A stretch of DNA of 64,000 bases from Enterobacter sp. CC120223-11 (GTDB lineage: Bacteria > Pseudomonadota > Gammaproteobacteria > Enterobacterales > Enterobacteriaceae), in the NCBI RefSeq assembly GCF_900215375.1, contig NZ_OBEF01000004.1:186001-250000 (forward strand), written 5' to 3'. Below, piece after piece: positions 1 to 9,485 of this stretch (the stretch's first letter is position 1; the number at the start of each line of letters is the position of its first letter). A program made the position numbers and the translations under genes. Under the pieces are notes generated by a model, which did not search any database, had not been told where the DNA came from, and saw nothing but the letters and a program-made list of their open reading frames with translations.

Positions 1-190
1 GCCCCGCGAGCAGGCTTGCGCCAATCAGGGCGATAACGGCCTGGGCCATCAGCACGCCAAGCGCCAGGCTGATGGCCCAGAGGATCCACACCAGAGCCAG
101 CATCAGGCGGTCGGCACGGCGGCGAATAGCAGAGAGAGAAATCAGGTCACGAGAGGGAGAGGCTGTGTGAAATAAAGTCGGGAGGGCCAT
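1..190 (-). CDS. N-terminal part of an inner-membrane protein, possibly a chemotaxis receptor (partial)
   Basis: An open frame of 63 codons reads from an ATG at 190 to the window edge without a stop and has a good ribosome site (GAGGAA, 6 bases before the ATG). The first 25 residues are polar with an arginine cluster (IRRRADR), followed by a long hydrophobic stretch rich in Leu, Ala and Trp that should form one or two membrane segments. The start resembles methyl-accepting chemotaxis proteins that have an arginine-rich cytoplasmic start and no large periplasmic domain, but the signalling part lies outside the window, so this is only a guess. That it is coding is fairly secure; its function is not. 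Confidence 0.55.
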   Translation of the reverse strand, partial: MALPTLFHTASPSRDLISLSAIRRRADRLMLALVWILWAISLALGVLMAQAVIALIGASLLAG

Positions 191-362
191 AGTGGTTCCT
201 CATACTGTACAGGGGATGTTTTTATAATGTTCCTGAATAAGCGTAGAGAAGTTTGCAGGGCGCGCCAGTGGCAGAAGGAAAATAATCAGGATATATCAGT
301 GGGTTATCAATTTCACTTTAGTCTCTATTGCCGCCAGACACGCTAAAAAAAGGGCATAAAAA

Positions 363-381
363 AACCGGCCATTGGCCGGTT
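363..381 (-). terminator. Rho-independent terminator of exbBD
   Basis: An 8-bp stem (AACCGGCC/GGCCGGTT) with a 3-base loop is followed on the minus strand by a run of T, 20 bases after the exbD stop. It ends the exbB-exbD transcript. Confidence 0.85.
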
Positions 382-400
382 CTTCATGGTTTCAGCGCGG

Positions 401-826
401 TTATTTCGCCGCGGCGTGCTCTTCACCCACAAGGCCGATTTTCAGGTAACCCGCCTGATGCAGGGTATCCATCACCTTCATCATCGTCTCGTAGTTCACG
501 GTTTTATCCGCGCGGAAGAAGATGGTGGTGTCTTTCTTGCCTTCGGTCAGGGCGTTGATCGCGTTCACCATCGTTTCGTCGGTGATCGGATCATTGCCGA
601 GGAACATGCTGTTATCCGCTTTCACCGACAGATACACCGGCTTGTCCGGGCGCGGCTGCGGTTGGCTGGAGGAGGCCGGCAGATTGACCTTCACATCTAC
701 GGTTGCCAGCGGTGCGGCTACCATAAAGATAATCAGTAGCACCAGCATGACGTCGATAAACGGCGTCACGTTGATCTCATGCATTTCGCCGTTGTCGTCC
801 AGATTTTCGTTCAGACGCATTGCCAT
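401..826 (-). CDS. exbD: Biopolymer transport protein ExbD
   Basis: ExbD works with ExbB and TonB in the inner membrane, turning proton motive force into energy for outer-membrane uptake of iron siderophores and vitamin B12. The 141-residue protein has the family layout: a short cytoplasmic start, one membrane helix at about residues 20-43 holding the essential aspartate (TPFIDVMLVLL), and a periplasmic domain. It lies 6 bases after exbB and ends before a terminator, so the two form an operon. Length and sequence match the E. coli protein. Confidence 0.97.
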   Translation of the reverse strand: MAMRLNENLDDNGEMHEINVTPFIDVMLVLLIIFMVAAPLATVDVKVNLPASSSQPQPRPDKPVYLSVKADNSMFLGNDPITDETMVNAINALTEGKKDTTIFFRADKTVNYETMMKVMDTLHQAGYLKIGLVGEEHAAAK

Positions 827-832
827 TGGCTA

Positions 833-1564
833 TCACCCTACCCGTAATTTCTGGGCGGTACGTACCGGCGGCGTGCCGCTGGCATTGAGGTCGAGGTCAC
901 GGCTCTGCAGCAGCAGAACCTGGGCGGCCACATCACCGAGCAGCGCTTTGTGGCTGCCAATCATGCGGGCAAAAATGTTGTAGATAACCACGGCAGGAAT
1001 CGCGGCAAACAGGCCGATGGCGGTTGCCAGCAGCGCTTCTGCGATGCCCGGTGCAACGACAGCGAGGTTTGTGGTCTGCGTCTGGGCAATGCCGATGAAG
1101 CTGTTCATGATGCCCCAGACGGTACCGAACAGGCCAATGAACGGGGAGATTGCGCCGATGGTCGCCAGGTAGCCGTTGCCACGGCCCATATGACGGCCAG
1201 CCGCCGCTACACGACGCTCCAGACGGAAGCCGGTACGCTCTTTAATGCCTTCGTTATCTTCGGCACCTGCGGAGAGTTCCAGCTCGTTCTGCGCTTCGTT
1301 CAGCAACTGGACGCTGAGGCTTTTGGCCGGGAAGGCGGTAGCGATCTCGCTGGCCTGATTCAGGGAGCGGGCTTCGCCCAGCTGCTGCTGCTCTCGCTTG
1401 AGGCGGCGCTTTTGCGACAGCAGTTCGGTGCTTTTACTGAAGAAGATTGCCCAGGTGACAACCGATGCCAGAATCAGGCCGATCATAACCACTTTAACCA
1501 CGATGTCGGCATGATGATACATACCCCAAACGGAGAGATCCGCCTGCATCAAATTATTACCCAC
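833..1564 (-). CDS. exbB: Biopolymer transport protein ExbB
   Basis: ExbB forms the pentameric proton channel of the TonB-ExbB-ExbD complex in the inner membrane. The 243-residue protein has the MotA/TolQ/ExbB layout: a first membrane helix near residues 20-40, a long cytoplasmic loop, then two helices around residues 130-200, including the segment with GAISPFIGLFGTVWG. It is the first gene of exbB-exbD and is divergent from metC. A Fur-like box lies about 65 bases upstream, in keeping with iron control of this operon. Confidence 0.97.
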   Translation of the reverse strand: MGNNLMQADLSVWGMYHHADIVVKVVMIGLILASVVTWAIFFSKSTELLSQKRRLKREQQQLGEARSLNQASEIATAFPAKSLSVQLLNEAQNELELSAGAEDNEGIKERTGFRLERRVAAAGRHMGRGNGYLATIGAISPFIGLFGTVWGIMNSFIGIAQTQTTNLAVVAPGIAEALLATAIGLFAAIPAVVIYNIFARMIGSHKALLGDVAAQVLLLQSRDLDLNASGTPPVRTAQKLRVG

Positions 1565-1627
1565 TCTGTTTCTCCAGGATCTAAATCACAAAATCTGAGC
1601 GTAATGATATCAAAAAGTCGTCGAATT

Positions 1628-1646
1628 GATAGTCGTTCTCATTACT
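1628..1646. promoter_or_regulatory. Fur box upstream of exbB
   Basis: GATAGTCGTTCTCATTACT matches the 19-base Fur consensus at 12 positions, and is best in its right half (TCATTA). It lies in the exbB/metC divergent region, in the position expected for an iron-repressed exbB promoter. Confidence 0.6.
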
Positions 1647-1780
1647 ATTTACATATTGACGCAATCATCGCTAAGTTTCATTGCGCTCACGCAGTAAAAA
1701 AGGTGCTTTGCCGCATTCTGGCAAAATTTTCTGCTTAATCTCTGCGCCAGTCGTATTTCACCGCGCAACCATGTTAGTTT

Positions 1781-1796
1781 AGACGTCCAGACGTAT
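1781..1796 (+). promoter_or_regulatory. MetJ operator (two met boxes) of metC
   Basis: Two adjacent 8-base boxes, AGACGTCC and AGACGTAT, match the met box consensus AGACGTCT at 7 and 6 of 8 positions. They end 19 bases before the metC start. MetJ with S-adenosylmethionine binds such tandem boxes and represses methionine genes. Confidence 0.8.
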
Positions 1797-1815
1797 AAAA
1801 ACAGGTAAGGCGAAC

Positions 1816-3003
1816 ATGTCCGATAAGCAACTTGATACCGTGCTGGTGAACGCTGGCCGCAGTAAAAAATATACCCTAGGCTCGGTGAACAGCGTCGTTC
1901 AGCGCGCATCATCCCTGGTTTTCGAAACGGTGGAAGCCAAAAAGCACGCCACGCGCAATCGCGCAAAGGGTGAACTCTTTTACGGCCGCCGCGGTACGCT
2001 GACTCACTTCTCTTTGCAGGAAGCCATGTGCGAGCTGGAGGGCGGTGCAGGCTGTGCCCTGTTCCCCTGTGGCGCGGCCGCGGTGGCGAACTCTATTCTG
2101 GCGTTTGTCGAACATGGCGATCACGTCCTGATGACCAATAGCGCCTACGAGCCGAGCCAGGACTTCTGCACAAAAATTCTTGCCAAACTCGGCGTCACCA
2201 CCGGCTGGTTCGACCCGCTGATTGGCGCAGGCATCGCCGACCTGATTCAGCCCAACACCAAAGTTGTGTTCCTGGAATCTCCTGGCTCGATCACCATGGA
2301 AGTGCATGACGTACCGGCCATCGTGAGCGCAGTGCGCCGCGTGGCGCCAGAGGCCATCATCATGATCGACAACACATGGGCAGCGGGCGTGCTGTTTAAA
2401 GCGCTTGAGTTTGATATCGATATTTCCATTCAGGCCGCCACTAAATACCTGATTGGACACTCGGACGGCATGATAGGCACCGCCGTTGCCAACGCCCGCT
2501 GCTGGGATCAGCTGCGTGAAAACGCCTACCTGATGGGACAGATGGTGGATGCGGACACCGCCTATATGACCAGCCGTGGCCTGCGCACCCTGGGCGTGCG
2601 CCTGCGTCAGCATCACGAAAGCAGTCTTAAAATTGCCGAATGGCTGGCACAGCATCCGCAGGTAGAACGCGTGAATCATCCTGCGTTACCGGGAAGCAAA
2701 GGCCATGAGTTTTGGAAACGAGACTTTACGGGCAGCAGCGGCCTTTTCTCATTTGTTCTCAAAAAACGCCTGAGCGACAGCGAACTTGCGGCCTATCTCG
2801 ATAACTTTACGCTCTTCAGCATGGCCTACTCCTGGGGTGGCTACGAGTCGCTGATCCTGCCGAATCAGCCGGAACAGCTGGCCGCCATTCGCCCTAACGG
2901 CAAGCCTGACTTCAGCGGCACGCTGATTCGACTGCACATCGGTTTAGAGAATGTTGACGATCTTCTCCTCGATTTAGCGGCGGGCTTTGAACGCATCGTG
3001 TAA
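1816..3003 (+). CDS. metC: Cystathionine beta-lyase MetC
   Basis: MetC is a cytoplasmic PLP enzyme that splits cystathionine into homocysteine, pyruvate and ammonia, the penultimate step of methionine synthesis. The 395-residue protein is a full-length Cys/Met-metabolism family member. The PLP-binding lysine is Lys210 in [12 protein letters not shown], and the substrate region FYGRRGT is near residue 55. The ATG at 1816 follows a good ribosome site (GTAAGG). Tandem met boxes directly upstream indicate MetJ control. Confidence 0.97.
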   Translation: MSDKQLDTVLVNAGRSKKYTLGSVNSVVQRASSLVFETVEAKKHATRNRAKGELFYGRRGTLTHFSLQEAMCELEGGAGCALFPCGAAAVANSILAFVEHGDHVLMTNSAYEPSQDFCTKILAKLGVTTGWFDPLIGAGIADLIQPNTKVVFLESPGSITMEVHDVPAIVSAVRRVAPEAIIMIDNTWAAGVLFKALEFDIDISIQAATKYLIGHSDGMIGTAVANARCWDQLRENAYLMGQMVDADTAYMTSRGLRTLGVRLRQHHESSLKIAEWLAQHPQVERVNHPALPGSKGHEFWKRDFTGSSGLFSFVLKKRLSDSELAAYLDNFTLFSMAYSWGGYESLILPNQPEQLAAIRPNGKPDFSGTLIRLHIGLENVDDLLLDLAAGFERIV

Positions 3004-3063
3004 AGTGGCCACCGATGGACACAATTTCAGACAGTCCCCGCAAAAACTGCCTGCATTGTTGCG

Positions 3064-3085
3064 CCCGGGATCAAGGCATCCCGGG
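3064..3085. repeat. Perfect inverted repeat in the metC-yghB gap
   Basis: CCCGGGAT and ATCCCGGG flank a 6-base loop, 60 bases after the metC stop. There is no T run behind it, so it may end transcription only weakly or simply separate metC from yghB. Confidence 0.5.
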
Positions 3086-3133
3086 TGATTCAGGAGTACA
3101 CTACACAGAAAATGTCAGTCCACAGGAAAGTCC

Positions 3134-3793
3134 ATGGTTGTTATCCAGGAGATTGCCGCCGCTCTCTGGCAGCATGATTTTGCCGCATTGGCGGATCCTC
3201 ACATCGTGGGGGTTGTTTATCTGGTGATGTTTGCAACGCTATTTTTAGAAAATGGCCTTTTGCCTGCGTCTTTCTTACCCGGAGATAGCCTGCTGCTGCT
3301 CGCTGGCGCGCTTATTGCCAAAGGCGTGATGGACTTCGTGCCTACCTTAGCGATTCTCACGGCTGCGGCAAGCCTCGGTTGTTGGCTGAGCTATGTTCAG
3401 GGTCGCTGGTTGGGTAACACCAAAACGGTGAAGGGCTGGCTGGCGCAGCTTCCCGTAAAATATCATGAGCGTGCAACCTGCATGTTCGACAGGCATGGCC
3501 TGCTGGCCCTGCTCGCCGGGCGCTTTCTTGCGTTTGTCCGCACCCTGCTGCCGACCATGGCGGGCATTTCCGGTTTATCCAATCGTCGCTTCCAGTTCTT
3601 TAACTGGCTAAGCGCAGTGCTGTGGGTTGGCGTGGTGATGAGCTTTGGCTATGCCCTGAGCATGATCCCGTTTGTGAAACAGCATGAAGACCAGGTCATG
3701 ACATTCCTGATGATCCTGCCGATATTCCTGCTGGTCGCGGGCCTGCTCGGCACGGTGATTGTGGTGATTAAGAAGAAGTTCAGCAACGCCTGA
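3134..3793 (+). CDS. yghB: DedA family membrane protein YghB
   Basis: YghB is an inner-membrane DedA-family protein of 219 residues. In E. coli it is partly redundant with YqjA, and loss of both disturbs cell division, the proton motive force and drug resistance; the family has been linked to lipid-carrier flipping. The sequence shows several hydrophobic segments, the early membrane-embedded acidic residue ([14 protein letters not shown]) and the family motif [16 protein letters not shown] near residue 135. An AGGAAAG ribosome site precedes the ATG. It sits between metC and the convergent yqhC. Confidence 0.95.
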   Translation: MVVIQEIAAALWQHDFAALADPHIVGVVYLVMFATLFLENGLLPASFLPGDSLLLLAGALIAKGVMDFVPTLAILTAAASLGCWLSYVQGRWLGNTKTVKGWLAQLPVKYHERATCMFDRHGLLALLAGRFLAFVRTLLPTMAGISGLSNRRFQFFNWLSAVLWVGVVMSFGYALSMIPFVKQHEDQVMTFLMILPIFLLVAGLLGTVIVVIKKKFSNA

Positions 3794-3804
3794 TCCGTAT
3801 TTAA

Positions 3805-3825
3805 CCCTCTCCCAATGGGAGAGGG
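3805..3825. repeat. CCCTCTCCC/GGGAGAGGG hairpin between yghB and yqhC
   Basis: A 10-bp near-perfect hairpin stands between the convergent yghB and yqhC stops. The same core recurs at 27266-27286 and, degenerate, at 28243-28271, so it is a dispersed intergenic repeat that may also stop transcription from both sides. Confidence 0.7.
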
Positions 3826-3832
3826 CTTCGCC

Positions 3833-4732
3833 CTACACGCCCTGCATCCCCCGAATACGCGCCGCATCTTCTCCCGGCGTGATCCCGAAGTAACGTTTAA
3901 ATTCCCGGCTGAACTGCGACGCGCTCTCATAGCCGACCTTCATCGCTGCGGTGCTGGCCTTCAGGCCATCGTGCACCATCATCATCCGCGCTTTGTGCAG
4001 GCGGTAAGTTTTCAGATACTGCAGCGGCGAGGTGCTGGTCACCGACTTGAAGTTGTGATGAAACGCGGAGACGCTCATGTTGGCCTCCGCCGCCAGCTGG
4101 TCGACGCTCAGGTTTTCCGTGTACTGGCTCTCAATGCGTTTGAGCACGCGGCTTATCAGGCTGAAGTGCGTCTGACGGCTAACCAGCGCCAGCAGTGCCC
4201 CGCCTCGTGGCCCCATCAGTACGTGGTAGAGCATTTCGCGGATAATCTGTTTGCCTAATATTCTGGCGTCCAACGGGCGCTCCATCACGTCGAGCAGACG
4301 CTCGGCGGCGCAGAGGATCTCCTCGGACAGTTTGGCGGAGTTGATGCCACTCGCCGCCATCGACGGCTGGAACAGCTCGTCTTCGCCGATCTCCATCAAC
4401 AGTTCCTGCAATTGCAGAATATCGACATTCAGCCGCAGGCCGGCCAGCGGCACCTCCGGCGTGGCAAAGGTTTCACATTCGAACGGTAACGGTACCGTCA
4501 GCAGCAGATATTCCGTGGCATCGTAGCGAAAGACGCGCTCATTGATATGGCCAATTTTATGGCCGGAAAAGAGAAAAACGATGCCGGGCTGGTACATTAC
4601 CGGCGTGCGGGTACCGGGCTGCGTGCCATACAGCAGGCGAATCTCCGGCAGCAGCTGACTCAACTTTTCTTCATTATTTTTCAGCTGCTTAATCTTATCC
4701 GTCAGCAGCAGACAGGTCTCTTCGCGGTTCAT
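3833..4732 (-). CDS. yqhC: AraC-family regulator YqhC
   Basis: YqhC activates yqhD and dkgA in response to toxic aldehydes such as glyoxal. The protein has an N-terminal AraC-type sensor domain and a C-terminal pair of helix-turn-helix motifs (about residues 200-290, with [20 protein letters not shown] and [22 protein letters not shown] as two separate helices). The ATG at 4732 gives 299 residues and aligns with the MKREE segment of E. coli YqhC, but no clear ribosome site precedes it. The frame stays open to a TTG at 4846, so a longer start is possible. It is divergent from yqhD. Confidence 0.9.
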   Translation of the reverse strand: MNREETCLLLTDKIKQLKNNEEKLSQLLPEIRLLYGTQPGTRTPVMYQPGIVFLFSGHKIGHINERVFRYDATEYLLLTVPLPFECETFATPEVPLAGLRLNVDILQLQELLMEIGEDELFQPSMAASGINSAKLSEEILCAAERLLDVMERPLDARILGKQIIREMLYHVLMGPRGGALLALVSRQTHFSLISRVLKRIESQYTENLSVDQLAAEANMSVSAFHHNFKSVTSTSPLQYLKTYRLHKARMMMVHDGLKASTAAMKVGYESASQFSREFKRYFGITPGEDAARIRGMQGV

Positions 4733-4789
4733 GGTGAGCAATATCCCGGGCGCATTACGATGACTGTATTGTGGGCATAACTGTTCATA

Positions 4790-4809
4790 TTCTCCAGTCA
4801 CCTGGAGAA
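4790..4809. promoter_or_regulatory. Candidate operator palindrome in the yqhC/yqhD region
   Basis: TTCTCCAG-TCAC-CTGGAGAA is a perfect 8-bp inverted repeat, about 115 bases before the yqhD start and 58 bases before the preferred yqhC start. It could bind YqhC or another regulator; this is inferred from symmetry and position only. Confidence 0.4.
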
Positions 4810-4925
4810 ATGGGCAATACATCGGCAGCTTTGTGCATTGAGACAACTCGTCGGCAGGACCACAATACGCATCATCAGGTAGCCCCAGGTTGCCGTTTTT
4901 TCACCCGATATGAAGGGAATAAGCC

Positions 4926-6089
4926 ATGTTTAATTTCGACCTGCATACTCCAACCCGTATTTTATTTGGTAAAGGCGCTATCGCCGATCTGCGTGAGCAG
5001 ATCCCGGCCGATGCCCGCGTGCTGGTAACCTATGGCGGCGGCAGCGTCAAAAAAACCGGCGTGCTGGACCAGGTGCTGAGCGCCCTGAATGGCCTCGACG
5101 TGCTGGAGTTCGGCGGCATCGAGCCAAACCCCTCTTATGAAACGCTGATGAACGCAGTAAAAATCGCCCGCGATGAGAAGGTCACCTTCTTGCTGGCCGT
5201 TGGCGGCGGTTCCGTTCTCGATGGGACGAAATTTATCGCCGCAGCGGCGCATTACGCTGAAGGTGTCGATCCGTGGGAAATCCTGCAAACCGGCGGCAGC
5301 CACATTAAAAGCGCCATTCCGATGGGCTCCGTGCTGACGCTGCCTGCCACAGGTTCTGAATCCAACATGGGCGCAGTGGTCTCCCGCAAAACCACCGGCG
5401 ACAAACAGGCGTTTATGAACCCGCTGGTGCGCCCGGTATTCGCCATTCTGGATCCGGTTTACACCTACACCCTGCCACCTCGCCAGGTCGCCAACGGCGT
5501 TGTGGATGCCTTCGTCCACACCGTTGAGCAGTACGTGACTTACCCGGTCAGCGGCAAAATTCAGGACCGCTTCGCCGAAGGTATTCTGCTGACGCTTATC
5601 GAAGAAGGCCCGAAGGCGCTGAAGGAGCCAGAAAACTACGACGTGCGCGCCAACGTGATGTGGGCGGCGACTCAGGCGCTGAACGGTCTGATCGGCGCAG
5701 GCGTGCCGCAGGACTGGGCAACGCACATGCTGGGCCACGAACTGACGGCAATGCACGGCCTGGATCACGCCCAAACGCTGGCCGTTGTCCTGCCATCGCT
5801 GTGGAATGAAAAACGCGACACCAAACGCGCCAAACTGCTGCAATATGCTGAACGCGTGTGGAACATCACCGAGGGCTCTGACGATGCGCGTATCGACGCC
5901 GCGATCGCCGCGACCCGTGAGTTCTTCGAAGCCATGGGCGTGCCGACGCGCCTGTCCGACTATGGCCTGGACGGCAGCACCATCCCGGCGCTGCTGAAAA
6001 AACTCGAAGAGCACGGCATGACGCAAATCGGCGAAAATCAGGATATTACCCTCGAGGTGAGCCGTCGCATTTACGAAGCGGCACGCTAA
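4926..6089 (+). CDS. yqhD: NADPH-dependent aldehyde reductase YqhD
   Basis: YqhD is a cytoplasmic iron-type alcohol dehydrogenase fold enzyme that reduces many short aldehydes (acrolein, malondialdehyde, glyoxal, butanal) with NADPH and protects against lipid-peroxidation products. The 387 residues include the cofactor motif AVGGGSVLDGTKF near residue 95, TLPATGSESN near residue 140, and the metal-ligand region HELTAMHGLDHA near residues 267-281. An AAGGGAATAAGCC ribosome site precedes the ATG. It is divergent from its activator gene yqhC and upstream of dkgA. Confidence 0.97.
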   Translation: MFNFDLHTPTRILFGKGAIADLREQIPADARVLVTYGGGSVKKTGVLDQVLSALNGLDVLEFGGIEPNPSYETLMNAVKIARDEKVTFLLAVGGGSVLDGTKFIAAAAHYAEGVDPWEILQTGGSHIKSAIPMGSVLTLPATGSESNMGAVVSRKTTGDKQAFMNPLVRPVFAILDPVYTYTLPPRQVANGVVDAFVHTVEQYVTYPVSGKIQDRFAEGILLTLIEEGPKALKEPENYDVRANVMWAATQALNGLIGAGVPQDWATHMLGHELTAMHGLDHAQTLAVVLPSLWNEKRDTKRAKLLQYAERVWNITEGSDDARIDAAIAATREFFEAMGVPTRLSDYGLDGSTIPALLKKLEEHGMTQIGENQDITLEVSRRIYEAAR

Positions 6090-6151
6090 GGCTTTTTCCG
6101 CTCAACCTTTCGTTTTCTCGTATTTCGTCCAGACTTAATGTTACTGATTTG

Positions 6152-6174
6152 CCGGAGGGCACGTTCTCCTCCGG
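6152..6174 (+). terminator. Hairpin after yqhD
   Basis: CCGGAGG and CCTCCGG form a 7-bp stem with a 9-base loop, 62 bases after the yqhD stop, followed by a mildly T-rich stretch (TAAATTTCATTT). It is probably a weak or partial terminator before dkgA. Confidence 0.45.
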
Positions 6175-6277
6175 TAAATTTCATTTGACCCCCCGATTTA
6201 TTCGAGTGACAGACAGCGGCCAATTAGTGCTGTCCGCGCATCTGTCGCCTGAAGTATGACGGGAAAAGGAGGAATGC

Positions 6278-7105
6278 ATGACACATCCAACTCTTATCAA
6301 ACTCCAGGACGGCAACGTAATGCCTCAACTGGGTCTTGGCGTGTGGAAAGCAGGCAACGAGGAAGTCGTTACCGCCATTCATAAGGCGCTGGAGGTCGGC
6401 TATCGATCCATTGATACCGCCGCGGCGTATAAAAATGAGGATGGCGTAGGCAAAGCATTAGCCAGCGCAGGCGTCGCGCGCGATGAGCTGTTCGTCACCA
6501 CCAAGCTGTGGAATGACGATCAGAAGCGCCCGGCGGAGGCCCTGCAAGAGAGTCTTGATAAGCTTCAACTCGACTATGTCGATCTGTACCTGATGCACTG
6601 GCCTGTTCCCGCTATCGACCACTTCGTCGAAGCCTGGCGAGGCATGATTAAGCTTCAGGAGCAGGGGCTGGTGAAAAGCATCGGCGTGTGTAACTTCCAG
6701 ATACACCACCTGCAACGGCTGATCGACGAAACAGGCGTCACGCCCGTCATTAATCAGATTGAGCTTCACCCGCTGATGCAGCAGCGTCAGCTCCATGCCT
6801 GGAACGCAACGCACAAGATCCAGACCGAGTCCTGGAGCCCGCTGGCGCAGGGCGGCGAAGGCGTGTTCGACCAAACCATTATTCGCCATCTGGCGGAAAA
6901 ATATGGCAAAACCCCTGCACAGATTGTCATTCGCTGGCACCTCGACAGCGGCCTGGTGGTTATCCCGAAATCGGTCACTCCCGCGCGTATTGCAGAAAAC
7001 TACGACGTCTGGGATTTCCGCCTGGATAAAGACGAGCTGGGAGAGATTGCTAAACTCGAACAGGGCAAACGACTCGGGCCGGACCCGGATCAGTTTGGCG
7101 GCTAA
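6278..7105 (+). CDS. dkgA: 2,5-diketo-D-gluconate reductase A / methylglyoxal reductase DkgA
   Basis: DkgA is a cytoplasmic aldo-keto reductase that uses NADPH to reduce methylglyoxal, 2,5-diketogluconate and related carbonyls. The 275-residue protein shows the AKR signature GYRSIDTAAAYKNE (catalytic Asp and Tyr), the lysine in TTKLWNDD, the histidine in DLYLMHWP, and the cofactor loop VIPKSVTPARIAEN near residue 230. A strong ribosome site (AAGGAGG) precedes the ATG. With yqhD it forms the YqhC-controlled aldehyde defence unit. Confidence 0.96.
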   Translation: MTHPTLIKLQDGNVMPQLGLGVWKAGNEEVVTAIHKALEVGYRSIDTAAAYKNEDGVGKALASAGVARDELFVTTKLWNDDQKRPAEALQESLDKLQLDYVDLYLMHWPVPAIDHFVEAWRGMIKLQEQGLVKSIGVCNFQIHHLQRLIDETGVTPVINQIELHPLMQQRQLHAWNATHKIQTESWSPLAQGGEGVFDQTIIRHLAEKYGKTPAQIVIRWHLDSGLVVIPKSVTPARIAENYDVWDFRLDKDELGEIAKLEQGKRLGPDPDQFGG

Positions 7106-7120
7106 GCCCCAAAAGAAAAA

Positions 7121-7141
7121 TGCCCGGTCAGTGACCGGGCA
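7121..7141. terminator. Bidirectional terminator between dkgA and ygiQ
   Basis: A 9-bp stem (TGCCCGGTC/GACCGGGCA) with a 3-base loop has an A-rich tract on its left and seven T on its right. It can end dkgA on the plus strand and ygiQ on the minus strand, whose stop is only a few bases away. Confidence 0.85.
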
Positions 7142-7146
7142 TTTTT

Positions 7147-9384
7147 TTATGGCTTCGCAGCGCGCTTAGCGGCAGGCTTCGGCCCTCGGGCTACGGCGTT
7201 TCGCGGAGTGGAAGCCCCGGTTTTCGCGCCGCCCTGTGCAGGCTTGCGAGCGCCAGGATTACGCTGATGCGCGACAGGCGTGTGCTTGGTCAGCGCCGGG
7301 CGAGTGTGGCGATTCTGGCGACGCGCTTCACGCATTTCATCCAGCGTCGGCGACGGCACCAGGCATTCGCGACGGCCACCAATCAGGTGCTTTTTGCCCA
7401 TATCTTCCAGCGCCTGACGAATCATCGGCCAGCCTGCCGGATCGTGGTAACGCAGCAGGGCCTTGTGCAGACGTCGCTGCTTATCGCCTTTCGGGATAAA
7501 GACTTCTTCACTCTTGTAGCCAATCTTACTCAGCGGGTTCTTGCCGGTGTAATACATGGTCGTCGAGTTGGCGAGCGGCGACGGGTAGAAGTTCTGCACC
7601 TGATCGAGACGGAAGCGGTTCTTCTTCAGCCACAGCGCCAGGTTCACCATGTCTTCATCGGTGGTGCCCGGGTGTGCCGAAATGAAGTAAGGGATCAGAT
7701 ATTGCTCTTTCCCGGCCTGTTTCGAGTAGGTATCGAACAGCTCCTTGAAGCGGTCGTAGCTGCCCATCCCCGGCTTCATCATCTTCGACAGCGGGCCTTC
7801 TTCGGTGTGCTCCGGCGCAATCTTCAGGTAGCCGCCGACGTGGTGCGTTGCCAGCTCTTTGATGTAGCGCGGATCTTCCACCGCAATGTCATAACGCACG
7901 CCGGAGGCGATCAGGATCTTTTTGATGCCTTTCAGATCGCGAGCGCGACGGTAGAGGTTGATCGTCGGCTCATGGTTGGTGTCCATGTGCTGACAAATAT
8001 CCGGATAAACACACGACAGACGACGACAGGTTTGCTCGGCGCGCGGCGACTTACAACGCAGCATATACATGTTCGCCGTTGGGCCACCAAGATCGGAGAT
8101 AATACCGGTAAAGCCCGGTACCGTGTCGCGAATCGCTTCGATCTCGTTGATGATCGAATCTTCTGAACGGCTTTGAATAATACGGCCTTCATGCTCGGTA
8201 ATAGAACAGAAGGAGCACCCGCCAAAACAGCCGCGCATGATGTTGATCGAGAAACGGATCATTTCATATGCCGGAATGCGGGCATTGCCATACGCCGGAT
8301 GCGGCACACGTTTGTACGGCAGCGCAAAGACGCTATCCATCTCTTCGGTGGAGAGCGGAATGGCCGGCGGGTTCAGCCAGATAAAACGATCGCCATGCTT
8401 TTGCATCAGCGCGCGGGCACAACCCGGGTTGGTTTCATGGTGCAGAATACGGGAGGCATGCGCGTACAGCACTTTGTCGGCTTTGACTTTCTCGTAAGAC
8501 GGCAGCAGCACATAGGTTTTTTCCCATGGCTTGGGGCGCGGAGGCTGAACGACAATCGCCTTCGCTTCGGCTTTCTTTGGCTCAACCGGTTTGTTATCAG
8601 CACACGGCAGGTCTTCACCGTACGGATGCGGGATCGGGTCAATTTTACCTGGCATATCGATGATACGTGAATCCACACCGCTCCAGCCCGGCAGCGCTTC
8701 TTTCACCATGATCGCGGTGTTGCGCACGTCGCGAATATCACCGACAGCCTCACCCATCGACAGGCGATGAGCCACTTCCACCAGCGGACGCTCGCCGTTG
8801 CCGAAAATCAGCATGTCGGCTTTGGAATCCACCAGCACCGAGCGGCGTACGGTATCAGACCAGTAGTCATAATGCGCAGAGCGACGCAGGCTCGCCTCGA
8901 TGCCGCCGAGGATCACTGGCACGTCTTTCCAGGCCTCTTTGCAGCGCTGGGTATAAACAAGCGTCGCGCGGTCCGGGCGCTTGCCCGCCAGGTTATCGGC
9001 GGTGTAGGCATCGTCGTGGCGCAGCTTACGGTCGGCGGTGTAGCGGTTGATCATCGAGTCCATGTTGCCCGCGGTCACGCCGAAGAACAGGTTCGGCTTG
9101 CCCAGACGCATGAAGTCTTCTTTGCTGTTCCAGTCCGGCTGGGAGATGATGCCGACGCGGAAGCCCTGGGCTTCGAGCATGCGTCCGCAGATGGCCATCC
9201 CGAAGCTCGGGTGATCGACGTAGGCGTCGCCCGTTACCAGAATAATGTCGCAGCTGTCCCAGCCGAGTTGATCCATCTCTTCCCGAGACATAGGTAAAAA
9301 AGGTGCCGGGCCAAAACAGGCCGCCCAGTACTGGGGCCAGGAAAAGAGATCGCGATCCGGTTGGATCAGGGAAATTGCGCTCAT
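7147..9384 (-). CDS. ygiQ: YgiQ family radical SAM protein
   Basis: A 745-residue member of the UPF0313/YgiQ radical SAM family, whose reaction is not known. An N-terminal cobalamin-binding-like region comes first, then the radical SAM core. The iron-sulfur ligands are the CxxxCxxC cysteines in [18 protein letters not shown], near residue 390. The C-terminal tail of about 60 residues is basic and low in complexity (Ala, Lys, Arg, Pro, Gly), as in E. coli. It stands alone between the convergent dkgA and the upstream end of ftsP. Confidence 0.93.
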   Translation of the reverse strand: MSAISLIQPDRDLFSWPQYWAACFGPAPFLPMSREEMDQLGWDSCDIILVTGDAYVDHPSFGMAICGRMLEAQGFRVGIISQPDWNSKEDFMRLGKPNLFFGVTAGNMDSMINRYTADRKLRHDDAYTADNLAGKRPDRATLVYTQRCKEAWKDVPVILGGIEASLRRSAHYDYWSDTVRRSVLVDSKADMLIFGNGERPLVEVAHRLSMGEAVGDIRDVRNTAIMVKEALPGWSGVDSRIIDMPGKIDPIPHPYGEDLPCADNKPVEPKKAEAKAIVVQPPRPKPWEKTYVLLPSYEKVKADKVLYAHASRILHHETNPGCARALMQKHGDRFIWLNPPAIPLSTEEMDSVFALPYKRVPHPAYGNARIPAYEMIRFSINIMRGCFGGCSFCSITEHEGRIIQSRSEDSIINEIEAIRDTVPGFTGIISDLGGPTANMYMLRCKSPRAEQTCRRLSCVYPDICQHMDTNHEPTINLYRRARDLKGIKKILIASGVRYDIAVEDPRYIKELATHHVGGYLKIAPEHTEEGPLSKMMKPGMGSYDRFKELFDTYSKQAGKEQYLIPYFISAHPGTTDEDMVNLALWLKKNRFRLDQVQNFYPSPLANSTTMYYTGKNPLSKIGYKSEEVFIPKGDKQRRLHKALLRYHDPAGWPMIRQALEDMGKKHLIGGRRECLVPSPTLDEMREARRQNRHTRPALTKHTPVAHQRNPGARKPAQGGAKTGASTPRNAVARGPKPAAKRAAKP

Positions 9385-9453
9385 AGTGCTTCCGGGTGGT
9401 TAAAAAAGAGACATCAAAAGGCGGGGATTATACGCTGGTTTGTAGCGGAAAAT

Positions 9454-9475
9454 GAAGGGGTATATAACCCCCTTC
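9454..9475 (-). terminator. Hairpin after ftsP
   Basis: GAAGGGG and CCCCTTC enclose an 8-base AT loop, 11 bases after the ftsP stop on the minus strand, followed by ATTTTCC. This is a likely but short-tailed terminator. Confidence 0.5.
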
Positions 9476-9485
9476 ACCCTGTGGA

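Noticed and set aside
240-330. Possible flagellar sigma-28 promoter for the partial membrane protein at 1-190
   Set aside because: A TAAAGTGA-like element is present, but the spacing to a GATAA element is far too short for the consensus.
4733-4846. Extended N-terminus of YqhC from a TTG start
   Set aside because: The extra 38 residues are not like E. coli YqhC, and they cover a palindromic control-like region; the ATG at 4732 is preferred though not proven.
4962-6026. Open frame of 354 codons antisense to yqhD
   Set aside because: It is a shadow of the well-conserved yqhD gene, with no motif of its own.
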